This document shows positions 35,090 to 49,129 of a stretch of 64,000 nucleotides of DNA, piece by piece. The position numbers and the translations under genes were made by a program. Position 1 is the stretch's first letter. Every line of letters begins with the position of its first letter. Source of the stretch: Cycas panzhihuaensis (taxonomy: Eukaryota > Cycadophyta); contig CM041465.1 of NCBI GenBank assembly GCA_023213395.1, positions 221,595,741-221,659,740 of the forward strand, given 5' to 3'. The notes under the pieces are model-generated. The model was not told the origin of the DNA, did no database searches, and saw only the letters and a list, made by a program, of their open reading frames with translations.

Positions 35090-36020
35090 GCTGATGAAGA
35101 ATTTGTATTTAACACCATCTTGACCCACCTAACATTGTCACTAGAAGCTCTTTAGAATGCTTTCATAGGCCATGTTTATATCAATAAAGTTAAAGATCTT
35201 TGTAACACTCTTTTAGGTCTTCCAAAGTTATCTTCTAAGCCCTTCAAATATGAAGCTTGTATTATTACCAAATTTCATCAATAACCCTTTCCTAAAAGTC
35301 AATAGAAATCGAACCATCTGTTACAATTGGTATACTATGATCTGTATAGACCAATGCATATTCTTTCACTGAAAGATAAGTTATATTACATCTATTTTAT
35401 TGATGATTTTACTAGGAAAGTATGGGTAGCTTTTCTACACAAGAAAGATGAAGTCTTCCATATATTTAAAGAATTCAAAACCCATACTGAAAAATAGTCA
35501 AGTTATCAACTCAAATGTCTTTGAACTGATAATGGTAAAGAATATACCTCAAATGAGTTTAAAAGCTACATTTGAAACAATGGTATTAAACATCAAATAA
35601 TAGTAGCAGGTACCCCACAACAAAATAAAATTTCTGAGCATATGAACAGGATAATCATGAACATGGCTTGAGCTATATTGGTATACAAAAATATACCTAT
35701 CTACCTATGGTCCAAAGTAATTTTGATAGCTATTTATTATATCAATATTGTTAACTCATTAAAAGAAGGACAATCACCTAATTAAAAGTGGTTAAGATAA
35801 GCCCCTATTATTCACTACTTTGAAATTTTTGGCTCTACATGTTATGCCTATATTTTGGATACAAATCAAAATAAACTCCAGCTAAGGGTACTTAAAGGCA
35901 TCTTTGTTGAATACTCTATAGACAAGAAATGATATAAGGTCTTTATACCTTTATAATAAAAATTTATCGTTACCAGAGATGTCATTTTTATGGAGATAGA
36001 GGATTAGTTGCTTAGACTGG
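35090..36020 (+). pseudogene. C1 integrase
   Basis: Readable blocks are YYIYFIDDFTRKVWVAFL (first Asp), TDNGKEYTSNEFKSY (second Asp), TPQQNKISEHMNR (Glu) and the downstream FEIFGSTCYAYI and GIFVEYSIDKK. The three catalytic residues persist. Stops are scattered, mostly where Gln, Arg or Trp is expected. Confidence 0.88.
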
Positions 36021-36479
36021 ACTCTAAAAAACCCTCGCACTATTATAATGATGTTATCAAGTATGATGTTTAGATTTTAAAATTTGGAAGGGAGGATACA
36101 CATATATTACTCTAAATAATGGAAACTGACAATAGAGCCTTGGAGGATATAAAATATAACTTTAAACTGATGAGTACACATTTAGCACCATCCTTTGAAA
36201 ATAGAAGAGTTGATAAAGGTAAAGCCATTATAGAAGAATCATCCTCTCCACCTTCACTTGACAAAGGTAAAACAATGGTAAAAGGACCATCTTCCTAAGG
36301 CGCGTCAACATCCTCCTCATAAAATGATCATTTTAATGAACAATATAAGAACCAAGAAGTTGAGGAAATAAGGACCTCATTCCCAACTTGAGGATCTCAT
36401 GAAGCCTGCTAACTCAACAAGAATATATAACCAAATGAGGTGGGCAAAACTGGCACTTAAAGTGCCTATAAGGAAAGAT

Positions 36480-38060
36480 GCATAAATTATTATATATTGA
36501 GCTTAAACTAGTAGAACTATACCTTACTCTTAATAAAGATCCCCTTTTGTACCAAGAAGTTGTAAAACATACAGTTTAGAGAAATGCAATGAATGAAGAA
36601 TACTAATCTCTCATAAAAAATGGTACATGGGAGCTCATTGATCTACCACTTGGCAAAAAGGTAGTTCAAAATAAATGGGTGTTAAGCAATAAATACAGAC
36701 CAGACAACACCCTTGAAAAAAATAAAGCAAGGTTGGTAGATAAAAGATTCATATAAATGGATGGCATTGATTACATTGAAGTCTTTACATTTATAACCAA
36801 GTGGCCTACAATTAGAACTCTTTGGTCCTAGCTACTCAAAAGGGTTGAAAAATCTACCAGCTTGATATTAAGACTACATTTCTTAATGGGGATCTTGAAG
36901 AAGAAATTTATATGGCTTAACTAGAAAGATATGAGATTAAATATCAAGAGCACAAAGTTTGTAGACTCAGAAAGTCCTTGTACGACCTTAAATAAGACCC
37001 TCGTGCTTGGTTTACCAAGTTATCTAAAAGAATGAGGTAACTTGGATACGAGGTTTGTGACTACCAAGATATTAATGTAATACCATTCATCAAGCTTTAA
37101 AAGGACAAAATCACTTATCTCATAATCTTTGTGGATGACATGTTAGTAATAGGTAATAGTGAACATGCAATAAGCCAACTAGAAAAGGACCTTGGTAAAA
37201 TGCTCAAATTGTCTGACCTTAGATTGATGAAATATTACTTGGGAATTGAAGTAAAATAAAAGAATAGAAAATTTTTTCTCTCCTAAGAAAAATACATCAA
37301 TGATCTTTTAACTAAGTCACAGTTAGAAGATGCTCGACTAGTGGCTATACTTATGGACCATAATACCAAACTCTTAGTTGATGGTAATACTAGGGAGGTA
37401 GATGCAATACTCTATAGGAAACTTATAGGTAGTCTTATCTATACTACTAATACAAAGCCATATATTGCATACTCTATCAGTATTCTTACACGATTTATGA
37501 CAAATCCTAAGCAGAATCACTGGTAGGCTGCAGTTCAAGTATTAAAATACCTAAAAATAACCAACAAATTTAGTCTATTATATGAACCTAATAATGAATT
37601 TAAGCTTCCTACATATACAGACTTAGATTTTGTAGGAGATAAAGATACAAGAAGATCTACGTTTGGGCATGTAACGTTTCTTGGAATAGTACTAATATCA
37701 TAGAGATCCAAATGACAGAAGATAGTTATTGATTTAATTACCAAATCTAAATATATTATTGCTTTTGAGACTAATAAGGAGGTGATATGGCTTAGAAAAT
37801 TATTGGAAACCCAAATAAGTCTTACCAGCCTTTGTGTAGATAATTAATCAATAATCCACATGGTAAAAAATCTTGTATTTCATGATTGTACTAAATACAT
37901 AAGTACGAAAGTCCATAGGATTAGAGAACTAGTTCATGACGACACAATTCAACTAGAATATTATCCCACAATAGATAAAGTGGCTGTTATCTTTACCAAA
38001 CAACTGCAAAAGGTGAATTTTAAATAGTTCCAAAGGTAGCTTAGCCTTAGGGCCTCCATC
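36480..38060 (+). pseudogene. C1 reverse transcriptase and RNase H
   Basis: RT begins near AMNEEY and NGTWELIDLP, has QNKWVLSNKY, a frameshifted middle, then the active site IIFVDDMLVIG (about 37122-37155) and MKYYLGIEV. RNase H contains YRKLIGSLIYTTNTKP, YTDLDFVGDKDTRRSTFG and KVHRIRELVHDDTIQLEYY near the end. Order and wording are copia. At least three frameshifts. Confidence 0.9.
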
Positions 38061-38478
38061 TTCGACTGATCAAAGAAGATAGCAATAGGATCATCATATT
38101 TTATTCTATTCATGAAAACCCATTGTGGGTGTGGAAGAATAAGAGTAAGTCTTTACTTTATCCTAAGTCTCTACTTTATCCTATTTATGAAAACCCCATG
38201 TGGGTATGAAATGATAAGAGTTGTACTAGTTAAACTTATGAAAACCTGAAAGGACATAGAGGATAATTAAACAGTATATGGAGACTCAGCAGATCAAGCT
38301 ACACATTTAAGTTACTTGGCTATCAAGCTACATCAAGAGCTTTAGATCTTAGAAAGTTCATGGGCTTTTATTCTCCATAAGAGTTTTCCTACAAAAGTAT
38401 CATTTAGAATTTTAATGTAATAATAAGGCTTAAATGAAGACTTCATAGAATAGATTTTCTCAAAATAATCTTCCACCA

Positions 38479-38490
38479 TTAGGGAGGGAT
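38479..38490 (+). other. C1 polypurine tract
   Basis: TTAGGGAGGGAT lies immediately before the 3' LTR. Confidence 0.75.
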
Positions 38491-38793
38491 TGAAGGAGGT
38501 TAATGTATCAAGGTCATTTATGCAGATTAATTAAGTAACCTTAGGGTATATTTTTAACATTAGTCTCTTAGTGAAATGTAATTTGGATGTAATTTTAGGT
38601 TCATGTCATTAGGTAGAAAAATCCTAACCGTAATGCTCACCCTCAATAATAAAAGGTGAAATCTTAAAGAGGAAGTTATTATTCATTCCCACCTCCAAGT
38701 TTTGCTCTTATATCTTGGTTTTATCTCTTTTTTATTCTGCATTGCCATTGTATGCATGTCAGTGATTTATTCCCTAGATCCATCATTCCTTCA
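38491..38793 (+). repeat. C1 3' LTR
   Basis: 303 bp, TGAAGG to CTTCA. Compared with the 5' copy it lacks about 10 bp near 38580. Confidence 0.93.
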
Positions 38794-39598
38794 GATTGAT
38801 TGCATGTAACTTTATGATCTAAATATCATTCATTACAACAGAAATAAATTTTAAAATTCTGTTTTTCTATTTTAGAAGCATTCTCCGAAAGGAAGATAAT
38901 ATGTAATTGGAACAAAATTTTTACATAAACATTGTATGTTATCGAACCTCTTATTGATTTGTATATATAGTTACATATTGTGTTAGTTATATTTCATGCT
39001 AATTTTTCTTTATTAAAAAAGTGTGTGTTAGATTCTACAAGAAATAGTTTCTTTCTTCCATCTTAGTGTGCTTAATTTTACAATAATAAAAAAGACATTG
39101 CATATGTTTACTTTTTCTTATTTATGTGCTTGATTAAAAATGGTGGATAGATCTTGTAGTTTCATTGATTGTTCTTATTTTCATTTCATTAAAACAGAAA
39201 AATAAACAAAATTTTAAAAAAAGAAGAGAAAAAAAAAACTTTCCATCAATTAGCTCTTTTTATTCATTTTAATAAAACTTAAAAGGTTGAAAAAATATAA
39301 GGAAAAGAACCCCTAAGAAGGATACAAGAGACATTATTAGTGTAATCTCAAATTCATAACTCCTCCATCCAGTTATGTAGGCTAATGGATTCAATCACCT
39401 CCTTATATCCTAGCCTTTCATTACTTTATTCATACCTTCATTAAATGACATAATCAGGTGGAGACTCCTTCTTAAGAGTTGGCAAAAGTGGCCCCTTTAG
39501 TTCTCTTAGGATTCTTGTCTCTTAGTTTAAACTTGAAAGAGAGGAAACATACTGCTAGTTAGGAGATATTTGGTTTAGGTCCAACCAAAGCATGCCTA
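38794..39598 (+). repeat. G1 3' LTR, right part
   Basis: It resumes the G1 LTR after C1 and matches 11650-12444. It ends just before GAGAG at 39599-39603. The last 15-20 bp differ between the two G1 LTRs, so the exact end is uncertain. Confidence 0.85.
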
Positions 39599-39603
39599 GA
39601 GAG

Positions 39604-42600
39604 ATATAAAAGAAATGAAGAATAAGATGAGGATGGTGAGGGAGACTAGAGAATATAAGAGGGATGTTTAGCAAGTGAAATGAAGTACGGGTATTAAGGG
39701 ATACTGATGTTTATTGATGTGAAAAAATATAATAACCTTAAATTCCACCTAACATATCTCATCTTCTTAGTGAGAAGCTAAGATCACATGTTAGTTAATA
39801 TTTTTTGAATTAAAAGTAAGATTATTAAATAAAAGCATTCAAATGAATGATAATAGATGTGTATGTCACTTTAATATAAAATTTAAGTTTAAGAGGTTTG
39901 AAGAACTCAAAGGATAAAAGTTGTCTCATGAAAGTGGGCTTCAGTTCACTCTAGAGAAAATGCCAACACTAGGCTATCATGATAATATTTCTTCCATAGT
40001 AAGCGGGAATAACCATCCTAAAGTTTTTAAAGCTACCTAGACACTCATTTAGCCAAGGATTAGTAGGTGGTTTCTTATGGTTAATGCAACCTAAGCTTGT
40101 TAGAATCATTGTTTTCAACCTTGGCGATGAACTGTAAGGTAAACCATAAGATGCCTCAAATAACAATGAATAGTATAAGCGATGGTAAAATAAAGTCATA
40201 TATGGTATCTTTAGAGAAGGCCACTTAACTAACTACAACTTTATAACACACTCTTAAAGAGTGAGTTTATAGTCAGCCCACTTACTCTTTGGTACCTCCA
40301 TAGTTATCAAGGTTACTTATAGCCCAAGTTTTTATGGATAGGTTTAAGTAGGCAAAGCATCCATATGACTACACCTCTAGTAGGAACTTATCCTAGTAGG
40401 TTGAAGGATTAGCACATTCTAGAGCCCTACATTAGTTGGGGGTCTCAGTTCAATAATTTTTTGGTAAAAGCAGTGAGATAAAATTTTCAACTTTGAAAAT
40501 ACCTAAGACATACATATGAATCCTAAGGGATGACAAATTGATAGAGTAGAAACATTTCAATGACAATGCCTTATTTTAAAACCTAGTGTGATAAAAATCA
40601 TAGCCCAAAATGATGAGTGAATAATGTGAGTGGATGAAGGCTGGCAATGACACCAAATATCTACCAAATCTTGAATTCGTCATGTTTATTTGTGAAATTA
40701 AAATTAAAATTTATTATTATTATTTTTTATAATTTTTAATAATACCAATGCAAGCTAAGCCCTTGTAGGAGTTCAATTGAATTACTTATTAAAACCCTAA
40801 TGCAACTATATAGAAGTGTAACTATATGAAGCAAATTTATTCTATTTATTATTTGGTTTTCTAGATTAAAATTTAAGATTCAAAATCATACTATATGATC
40901 AAAACCCCACCTTTTAGTTCAACAAAATTGATGTGTAAATCGATTTAATCTTTTTCTAATCTATATGATTATTATTACACATTAAAACCCTATTTGTTTA
41001 CCTATATAAAAGATGAGGATGGCCTACCTATATCTTGCATAAGGATGAGCAGGTGATCTAAATATATCAAGATATGTTCTTTAAGATATCTAAAACACAA
41101 CTTTAAAAATAATGTTAACAATGAGAAAATGCCACACTTAGATTAAGATTTCAAATAAATAATTAAGTGTGTTTATTAATTCATAGTTTTATTTGAATCC
41201 TAGCTCAAATATATGTTATTTTGATGCTTATATATGGATAAAATGGTTCGTTTTTCAAATGTTAAAGGCAAACTTCACTCTTTGAAATGAAGTAATTGTA
41301 TTTATTAAAAATATATCCTTGAAGTATACTTGAAATGCCCATCATTATATATTAATTGATACAAAGGTCAATAAAACTTTAATATAAAAATGTTTAAGGG
41401 CCAATGCTTTATATCAAATCAAAACATTTATTTCTAGATGTTTATTAACCACAATTCTTTTTAGATTGTGTTGTATATAATTGGTCCAAATAGTGTGTTT
41501 ATAAACATGGAAAATATTCTTCTTTTTCATATGTAATTTTCTTATGCAAATGTCAAAATTTAATCAAGATATAACATTTTAAAAGAAATTACTTAATAAA
41601 AAGATTATTTTCATCCCTTTTAAACACATTCACATTTTTTCATTTATAAACATGTTTGAAAATGAGAATAAATCTTGGAAATGTGTAATATGTTTGGGCT
41701 TTAAAATGTTACATTATTGAGCTCCTTTATTAAAATAAAGATGATAAGAAAATATTATTCTAAGTGTTTTTGTGTATTGTGGGGGTTACATTTACAAGAC
41801 TCAAACTTGTGACCTATCTAATCTCTAAACACCTTAATATTAAGGCATTAACTACCTACTCTACAACACACTCATCCATAACAAAAATGAAAAGGAACTA
41901 TGATACACTAAAAACAAACTTTATACACATTTAAAAAAGAAGTTTAAATCTTAAATATTAGAGGTAAATATAATGAAATTGACCCTTAAATGACATAAAG
42001 CAATATCAATCTAATAATATGGGAAAAAAATGATCAAAAGTTTAGCTTAATACAATTTCATCATATTGAAATCAATACATTTGAAATGCCATTTGAAAGC
42101 CAATATATATAAATTTTATACCACTATGCTGACAACAAAATGTGGGCAGCAATGTGTATATCAATGGGCAACTAAAATGATTATAATCAAATAAAATTCA
42201 ACTAATAACATTCATGATTACAAAAGAAATAAATAAAAACATTATTGGTCATCTCTGGGGTGACCAAATCTAAGGCTACAACTAAAAAAAGCACTTGTGA
42301 TGTTATCAATGGAAAAAAAAAACCCTTAATAATTGTATTAAATATATACGTTAAAGCATATATATTATTGGTGTACTACAAGACTCTACAAGTTCATAAT
42401 TAAACTACATCAATTGATTAATGATGATACAAATAAGGGCAATTTCTTTTCTTCGCAAAAAGAGTAAGATAGCTTATTGTATTAAAGAAATCGAGGAGTT
42501 TGAATTAAATTGATTGTTGTATACATGATTGTAATAATATACATGTATCTTCTTATTTTATGATTGATTGATATGGTGTAGAATGTGCAGACATTTAGCA

Positions 42601-43509
42601 AAATATTTAGGCAATTTCATATGCAGATAATATAGATTATGAATGATTAATATACATGAATAAAGCTAGTCGTGGGCATCTGGTAGGGAATGAAATGGGT
42701 GGCTCTAAGAACTTAATAGATTTAACTTTAAAAACGAGGAAGATGCCAGAAAAGAATTTATCATGAGTAGACCAAAATAAGCATGATGTAAATGTCAATT
42801 AAATGATATCATCAAACATAAAATAGAGTAGATTCAAGCACTAAAATTAGTATTTCTTCATGCTATACTAACTTGTAATGGTGTTTATACTAGACTATGT
42901 GTTGAAATTTAATCAAGTTAGGATGAGGATTATTAACATAAAGGAATAGGAAATAATATGTGGATATGATTAAGATTGTGGTAACAATATAGAAATGGTG
43001 GCAGTAATATATCAAAATCCTTTTTTATGCATTAATTTTTCTATTATTTCATTGAAATATTCTCGCGTACAGTAGCAATAGGTGCATTCCACAAAAGGAT
43101 GGAAAGTAAGAAAATGAATAATTAAGTTATAATACAAGTCAATTGACAAATTGGGAAATTACCATCCTAAGTACATTGATATAAAGAGAGTACATACTCA
43201 ACACAAATACTATTTTCTATTATTGATAATCTAGTTCATGTTAAAAAAAAAATCAAAGAAAATTCTCTTATCTGGTATAGTCCTCAATGGATGAAGAAGA
43301 TTTTAACTCTCTTATTTATTCTCTGCTTTCCTCCATATAACAGAAGGTCTAATAAACTATTCTCCTGTAAGAAAAAAAAACTATTCCAAAGTAATCATAA
43401 AAAATCCACAAAGAGCCATACAAACTTGTCTCACTCAATCATGAGAAACCCTCTCCCTTTTCATTAATAACATAGTTAATTTATGCAAGTTGGTGGTGGG
43501 GGAGGGAGG
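39604..43509. other. 3.9 kb flank between G1 and G3, nothing recognised
   Basis: AT-rich throughout on both strands, with no frame above about 75 codons, no LTR pair and no RNA gene that I can identify. A G-rich stretch (43490-43509) is the likely insertion target of G3. Confidence 0.4.
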
Positions 43510-44001
43510 TGTGTTGAGAAATTATAGTGGTTGACAGAAGATGGTTACAACCAAGTGACTGTAACAAAAAGAGAAGTGATCACATTAGGAAGTGGTCATC
43601 AATTGGAAGTCGGCATTTTAGGTGGGAGTGGTTGCACCCAACTATAGAATTATAGTTACTTCTAAGATGTGGAAAATGAATAAATGTAGAAAAATTCTGG
43701 GAATGTGCATGCATACATGTGGGTAATTATTGATCATAGAGTGTCACATCCCTATGCATTGTAAAATACTTGATGTGTATTGTATTTGCAAAAGGCTATG
43801 TGTACTACTCTGGGTTGGTGTCTGGTTGCAAGAGAACTAGATGCAAACTGTCATTACTAGAATGATTGTGTCTTTTTCCTCTATTAATGGATTGTTGTAC
43901 ATTTTAGAGTAAGTGTATGATAGAGTTGATTGATAATTATAACTATCATGTACCTACTTATTGGTGTTTGCATATTAGTATATAGTAAGTAGAAGCACAC
44001 A
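43510..44001 (+). repeat. G3 5' LTR
   Basis: 492 bp. It aligns with 53840-54334 over its length, with many transitions. It contains no array like the one in the G2 LTR. Confidence 0.88.
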
Positions 44002-44002
44002 T

Positions 44003-44015
44003 TGGTCCCATTGCC
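44003..44015 (+). other. G3 primer-binding site, tRNA-Glu type (altered)
   Basis: TGGTCCCATTGCC lies one base after the LTR. It differs at two positions, both transitions, from the G2 site TGGTTCCGTTGCC, so the two elements share a primer type. Confidence 0.65.
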
Positions 44016-44489
44016 ATCTAAACTCATGACTAGTAGAATGAATAGAGTTGAGTAGAGTATTGGGGTCCTATTCCATGCCACCTAGGGAAGAAGTTGAATC
44101 ACATCATGATCAGGGGAATGTTGGGAAAAGGATAGACTATAGACATGAATACAAAGACTAAGATTTGCAATCACACCAAGAAGGCAGGTAAAGAGGAAAC
44201 CATTTGCACACTTGATAGAGAGGAGAAAGTCAAGAAATAATGGTGAGGCAAAGGAATAAAATATAAATGTGACTGAAGCATATACAAAAGATAGAAATAA
44301 CTAGAGGTGTATAATAGAAGAGAAACCCATAAAGAGGAACTAGAGCAAGCAATGTGTGTGGTAGGACAAAGTCAACAAAACTCCATTGAAAAAGGAAAAT
44401 TGTGGAAGGAAGAAATAATAGTGCCAGAGGAAAATTCTATCGAATTAGGAATATATAGTGTTATTGAACAAGCCTAGAATCATTACTTA
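44016..44489 (+). other. G3 leader and Gag start
   Basis: The ATG at 44075 opens MPPREEVESHH, with the same first four residues as the leader start codon of G2. A stop follows after about 27 codons. No basic repeat array is present. Confidence 0.5.
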
Positions 44490-45160
44490 TTGGAAACTCA
44501 AACACAGAGTCATATAATAAATCCTCTTTTCAAGCTACTGATGGAAAGTTCAGGCAGTAGCATGGGAGGAGCAATGGGTAATAATACACCACCTATAGGA
44601 GGACAAAGCAAGGTATCAGGTGGAGCAACTCAAGGAGGTACAACCTCCTATATCATTGAACAAAGCAACTTGATGTTTTAAAGCCTACACTTTCATGGAA
44701 CTACAGATCCAGGTGATTATTTGGCTCTATTTAAAAATATGATCCAGATTAAAAGAATCATGGATCAAGGAGAAATAAAAGCCCCTTTTTTTCAACGTTG
44801 AGAGGGCTAGTCATTGCATGATTCTAATACGTTATAATATAACAGTTAAATTGGGATTAATTGCAAGAATAGTTTTTGAATAGAATCCAAAAGATAAGGG
44901 ATCCAATAGCCATTTTACATGTTTTGGAGGAGATTCGATAATATCCTAGGGAATTTGTCAATGATTTTGATGGAAGAATGAGAGTTATTATGAATAAAAT
45001 GCAATCCACAACAGAAATAAATCCTATGATGGAGATGAAATACTTTGTGCAAGGGCTAATACCACAACTTAGAGATAAGGTAATATTACATCCAATGAAT
45101 AGTTACGAGCAGATTAGGGAGTTAGCTTTAAAGTTTAAAAATCAAATGAAGTTAGCATAG
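44490..45160 (+). pseudogene. G3 gag: capsid
   Basis: Readable pieces are a Gly/Ser-rich start (SSGSSMGGAMG), LHFHGTTDPGDYLALFKNM, and MKYFVQGLIPQLRDKVILHP with NSYEQIRELALKFKNQ at the end. These match G2 gag residue for residue in the last block. The middle (44790-44970) is frameshifted. Confidence 0.85.
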
Positions 45161-45289
45161 TCCAAAATGGTAATGTAATCATCAATGCACTTTCCAATAA
45201 TGAGCCTTAGAGTATAGCCTCTATAAATACCATAGATGGGTACTAACCTAAGATTAAAGCATTGAAGAAGGATGTAGAAGCTTTAAAAC

Positions 45290-45800
45290 AACAACCATCA
45301 GTTTCTGTTCTAGTTAATATGCAATAGAACCAAGAGTTAGAAAAGCTATGTGCAGAATTATCCTATCTATGACTAGAAAATTTAAGGGAAAATAGTTAGT
45401 GTCCCTCACCTTGTAATTAGCAAGGGCACTTGAAGAATGAACATGGAGGATCTATGAAATGGCGTGATAATTATTGAAGAAATAATCATAATAATTAGGA
45501 ATGTTATTTTAGACTAAAAAATAATGGAGGAGAATTTCATAATGTATATTCCCAAAAAATAAAACATGGAATGATAAAGCAATACAAGGGGAAAACAAGG
45601 CCAATTCATTATTTTCTATGCCAGAGATAGGGACATTATAGATATGAATGTCCACTGGAGAAAAAAGGAGGAGAATTCATTTATGAGGAATGTGGACTAG
45701 CATATCACGAATGGGCAAATCACCTAAAGAATAATAAAATCCAAAATGCAAATTTAGTAGACATAGCCTTAGACTAAGAAAAACCTACATATTTATAAAC
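45290..45800 (+). pseudogene. G3 gag: nucleocapsid
   Basis: It is the counterpart of the G2 triple-knuckle region: CPSPCN-stop-QGHLKNEH, a weakened middle cluster ending ECYFR, and YFLCQR-stop-GHYRYECPLE. A further CGLAYHEWANH cluster follows at about 45690. Several Cys are lost. Confidence 0.75.
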
Positions 45801-45979
45801 ATATAGTAGCAGAACAATGGGACCTCCTCTTTAAGATAATTTTCTAAATCTAATAGTTGAAAAATAGTAGTTACAAGAAGCAGTGAAAGTTTTTCAAGAA
45901 GCCATGTGAAAAATACAATAGAAGGATTTCTATGAAGAACAAACATTCAAGGGCCTATATTATAAAAGAAGATTAACAC

Positions 45980-46400
45980 AAGTGATACAAGAAGGTATGA
46001 ATCCTTGGCAAAGTTTACAAATGGTAAAAGATATGCTTACTAAATTAGGGGTTTCAATTCCTATATCAATCATGTCTAAATGGTGGGAAGTGGGTTACTT
46101 CCAACAATTAGTATTGGAACAAATAAAAAAAATAGCACTAAGGGCTATCAAGGATATTGGAGTAAACCTAAGAGTTCTAATGGTAGTCTTTGGAATAACC
46201 TTATGCAAAAAATGATTGTTAATGGACGCTTAGGAGTAAACGTGCTACCCAAATCTTCTTAGATAGCCTTGGGAAGGCCTAATGTGGTTGGCCCCAATTA
46301 TTCTATTAGATTAACTAATCAACTTCAGGTGAGGCCCATTGGTACATTGTTGAATGCTCTGGTAATAGCTATAGATGTCACAGTTATTAGATTTTGCAAT
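45980..46400 (+). pseudogene. G3 protease
   Basis: A pre-protease block shared with G2 (SIPISIMSKWWEVGYF) is followed, across frameshifts, by VNVLPKSS and IALGRPNVVGPNYSIRL with NQLQVRPIGTLL. The catalytic D-x-G sits in damaged sequence at about 46225. Confidence 0.75.
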
Positions 46401-47579
46401 GGTATGAATACAAGAGTTAAAAAAAATTTATCCAGCCTTATTGGAAAGGCCTTGGTTTTTGGTCATAGAAGCTATTTAAGATTGGGGTAAGCATACAATC
46501 ATACTATTAATAGGAAAAAAGATAGTGACCTTTCCCTTATACTCGGATGGACCACAAATAGAAAAAGCCAAAGATGAAGGACAAACATTGTCCACAATGA
46601 CCACAATAAAATCAACAATCAACCCCTATTCGGAAATCACATTCTAAATATAAATAATTATGTCAAGTAGCCCTTCGTCCTCTTATATGCTAAATTGACT
46701 TCATAATGCCTGAGAAGAAGAAGAATCACCTTCTTGTTATCATTTAGAATTATGTATAGACTCTTCAAATGATGAAGGAAAGCAAGAGGCGTAACTAGAA
46801 TTAACATAATTAGAAAGAATTGTACAAGGAAATTTGGTTTATACTAAAATAATTTCTTAATTTGATGGTTGTTCACAATAAGCACAAAAATATTTGGAAA
46901 AATATATTGCTATAATAGAAAATAAATGGCAATAATAATTTTAGTATCTTGTGTTTCTATGTTCTTTGGTAGCTCAAGGAAGGTTGTGGTATACTGCATA
47001 TGAATTTGATTTTTGGGAAAAGATAAGTAGAAAATTTTTAAATAGATTTTAATTACATGAATTACCTTCATTCTAGAATGGAGATGATCCTTATCTATAT
47101 ATACAAAATTGTGTTCAGTCATGGAGAAGCAATGAAATCTCGAAAAAGGAATGGGCATAGCGATAAAGACCAATGATTAAAGGAATCTTTACAGTCTAGT
47201 ATAATCATTGTGAGAAAGTAAAGTTAGTAGATTGGGACATAATGATCCAAAATTTTTACTAGACTTTTGCATGCCACAATAAAGATAACCAAATTAAAGA
47301 AACTTTGTAAAATTTTAAAGAAAAAACGGTAGAAGAAGAAAGTAATTGCTTTCACATAAATAGAGAAGACGAAGAAGAGAAGTAAAATTTTCCCCTAGGA
47401 TATTCTATAATAAAATATGGGGCATGCATCATAGATGACACTCTAGCATATAAGATGAGTCCATAAGGCAAAATAGTAGAAGGAAAAAAAAATATAAATT
47501 GTAAGAAATTAATATTAGAATAAAGGTACAACCCCAAATCATTAATTTGGGAGATTATTAGGACATAGAGATGGTATAA

Positions 47580-48920
47580 CAAGCTACCTCAGTATTTCTA
47601 AAATATAAAGATATTTTTGTATGGTCTTATAAAGATTAAAAAGGCATTTCACCTGAATTAGGATAACATAAGATATAATTAGTAGAAGGGGCCAGACAAG
47701 TAAGGCAATGACCATACAATATAAATCTAAAGTACAAATAAAAAAGTTAAAGTAGAATTTGATAAATTACTTGAAGAAATTTATACTTTTGAGGTAGATA
47801 ATAGTGAATGGATGAACCCTGTTATAGTTATTCTAAGTCTGTGTGGATTACAGAACTCTAAACAAAGCAACTAAGAAAGATCCATTTCTAATTCCATTCA
47901 TTGAGGATGTTTTAGAAAACATTATAGGACATGAAGTTTATTCATTCACAAATGGATTTAGTGGATATAATCAAGTGCAGATTATGACTGAAATTTAATT
48001 AAATACAACCTTTGTCATAGAATTGAGTACGCATATATTTAGAGTTATGCCATTTAGATTAACTAATACTCCATCCATATTTCAGAGAGTGATTCTTAAT
48101 ATTTTTAATCAAATTATTAAGAAATCAATTGAGGTATTTTTAGATGATTGGACATTATTTACTTTATTAAAAAATCATCTTGGCTATTTATATTTGATAA
48201 TAAAAACCTGTAGAAAGAGAAAATTATATTTAAATCCTATAAAATGTATATTCATGGTTCCCTTTGGGATCTTATTAGGTCATGTGGTAACACAAAATAT
48301 AATGCTTACAGACCCTAATAAAGTAGTTATAATCTTAAACTTCCTTATTCTTAAAATACATAAATAGGTCAAAGAATTCTTATGAATGATGGGATACTCT
48401 CAAAAGTTCATAAAACATTATACTCAGATAACCAATCCCTTGGAAGCCTTGTTCAGGAAGAAAGTTAGGTGGCAATAGAAATTACAATAGCAACTTGTAT
48501 TTTAACTTTTAAAGAATAAGATTGGCCAGGCTACAATTTCCTGATTGGGATAAATAGTTCCATGTATATGAAAATGCCTCTTTACTTACTATTGGGTATG
48601 TATTAATATAACCAGAATATAATAAAGTAGATCTGTCGATATATTTTGCAAGTCATAAGTCAATAGAAGTAGAATGAAATTATTTGATAACTAAATAAGA
48701 AGGTTTAGGCATGGTTTATGCCTTTCAAAAATTTAGGCATTATTTACTAATTGATCCCTTTATTTTTTTGTAAATCACTAGGCCTTATAACACTTGGTTA
48801 ATAAACCCATTTTGTAGGAAAGAATCAATCAATGGCTGATGTTGTTTCAAGAATTTAACTTCAAAATTATGGTGAAAAGAGGAGATAAAGATGCAATTCT
48901 AGACTTATTATTAAGGGACA
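47580..48920 (+). pseudogene. G3 reverse transcriptase and RNase H
   Basis: RT: LDKLLEEIYTFEVDNSEW, CVDYRTLNKATKKDPF, YSFTNGFSGYNQVQI, FRVMPFRLTNTPSIFQ and the active site SIEVFLDDWTLF at about 48130-48165 (open frame 48023-48367), then LLGHVVTQN. RNase H: FVNH-stop-AL-stop-HLVNKPIL and INQWLMLFQEFNFKIM at about 48770-48880. The wording is that of G2, with many Gln/Trp-type stops. Confidence 0.87.
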
Positions 48921-49129
48921 TAGAGAAGAACCAACTATAGGAATCTAGGATGACTTTTTAGATGTAGAATTATTCTCTATTGAAGTAGTACCTAAACGAT
49001 ATGAAGAGATTACACAGTTTTTGTCTACAGGATAAATACCATGATGTATGGAATGAGTAGAACATCAAAGTTTTATTTAAAAAACTTTTTTCTTTTAATT
49101 GATTCAAGGGATGCTATACAAATTAAGAC

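Larger units (their letters stand above)
31303..38798 (+). mobile_element. C1: Ty1/copia retrotransposon, decayed, inserted in G1 3' LTR
   Basis: The element is 31308-38793 (7486 bp). LTRs are 31308-31620 and 38491-38793, both starting TGAA and ending CATTCCTTCA. The duplication is AATTG/GATTG (31303-31307, 38794-38798), one base changed. Domain order gag, protease, integrase, RT, RNase H is that of copia. The LTRs differ at roughly 10 percent by eye, plus a 10-bp indel. Stops and frameshifts are frequent in every domain. Confidence 0.93.

Noticed and set aside
41761-41870. Possible tRNA-like segment (GGTTACATTTACAAGACTC and following)
   Set aside because: No acceptor stem pairing or conserved T-loop could be made; no tRNA is called anywhere in the window.
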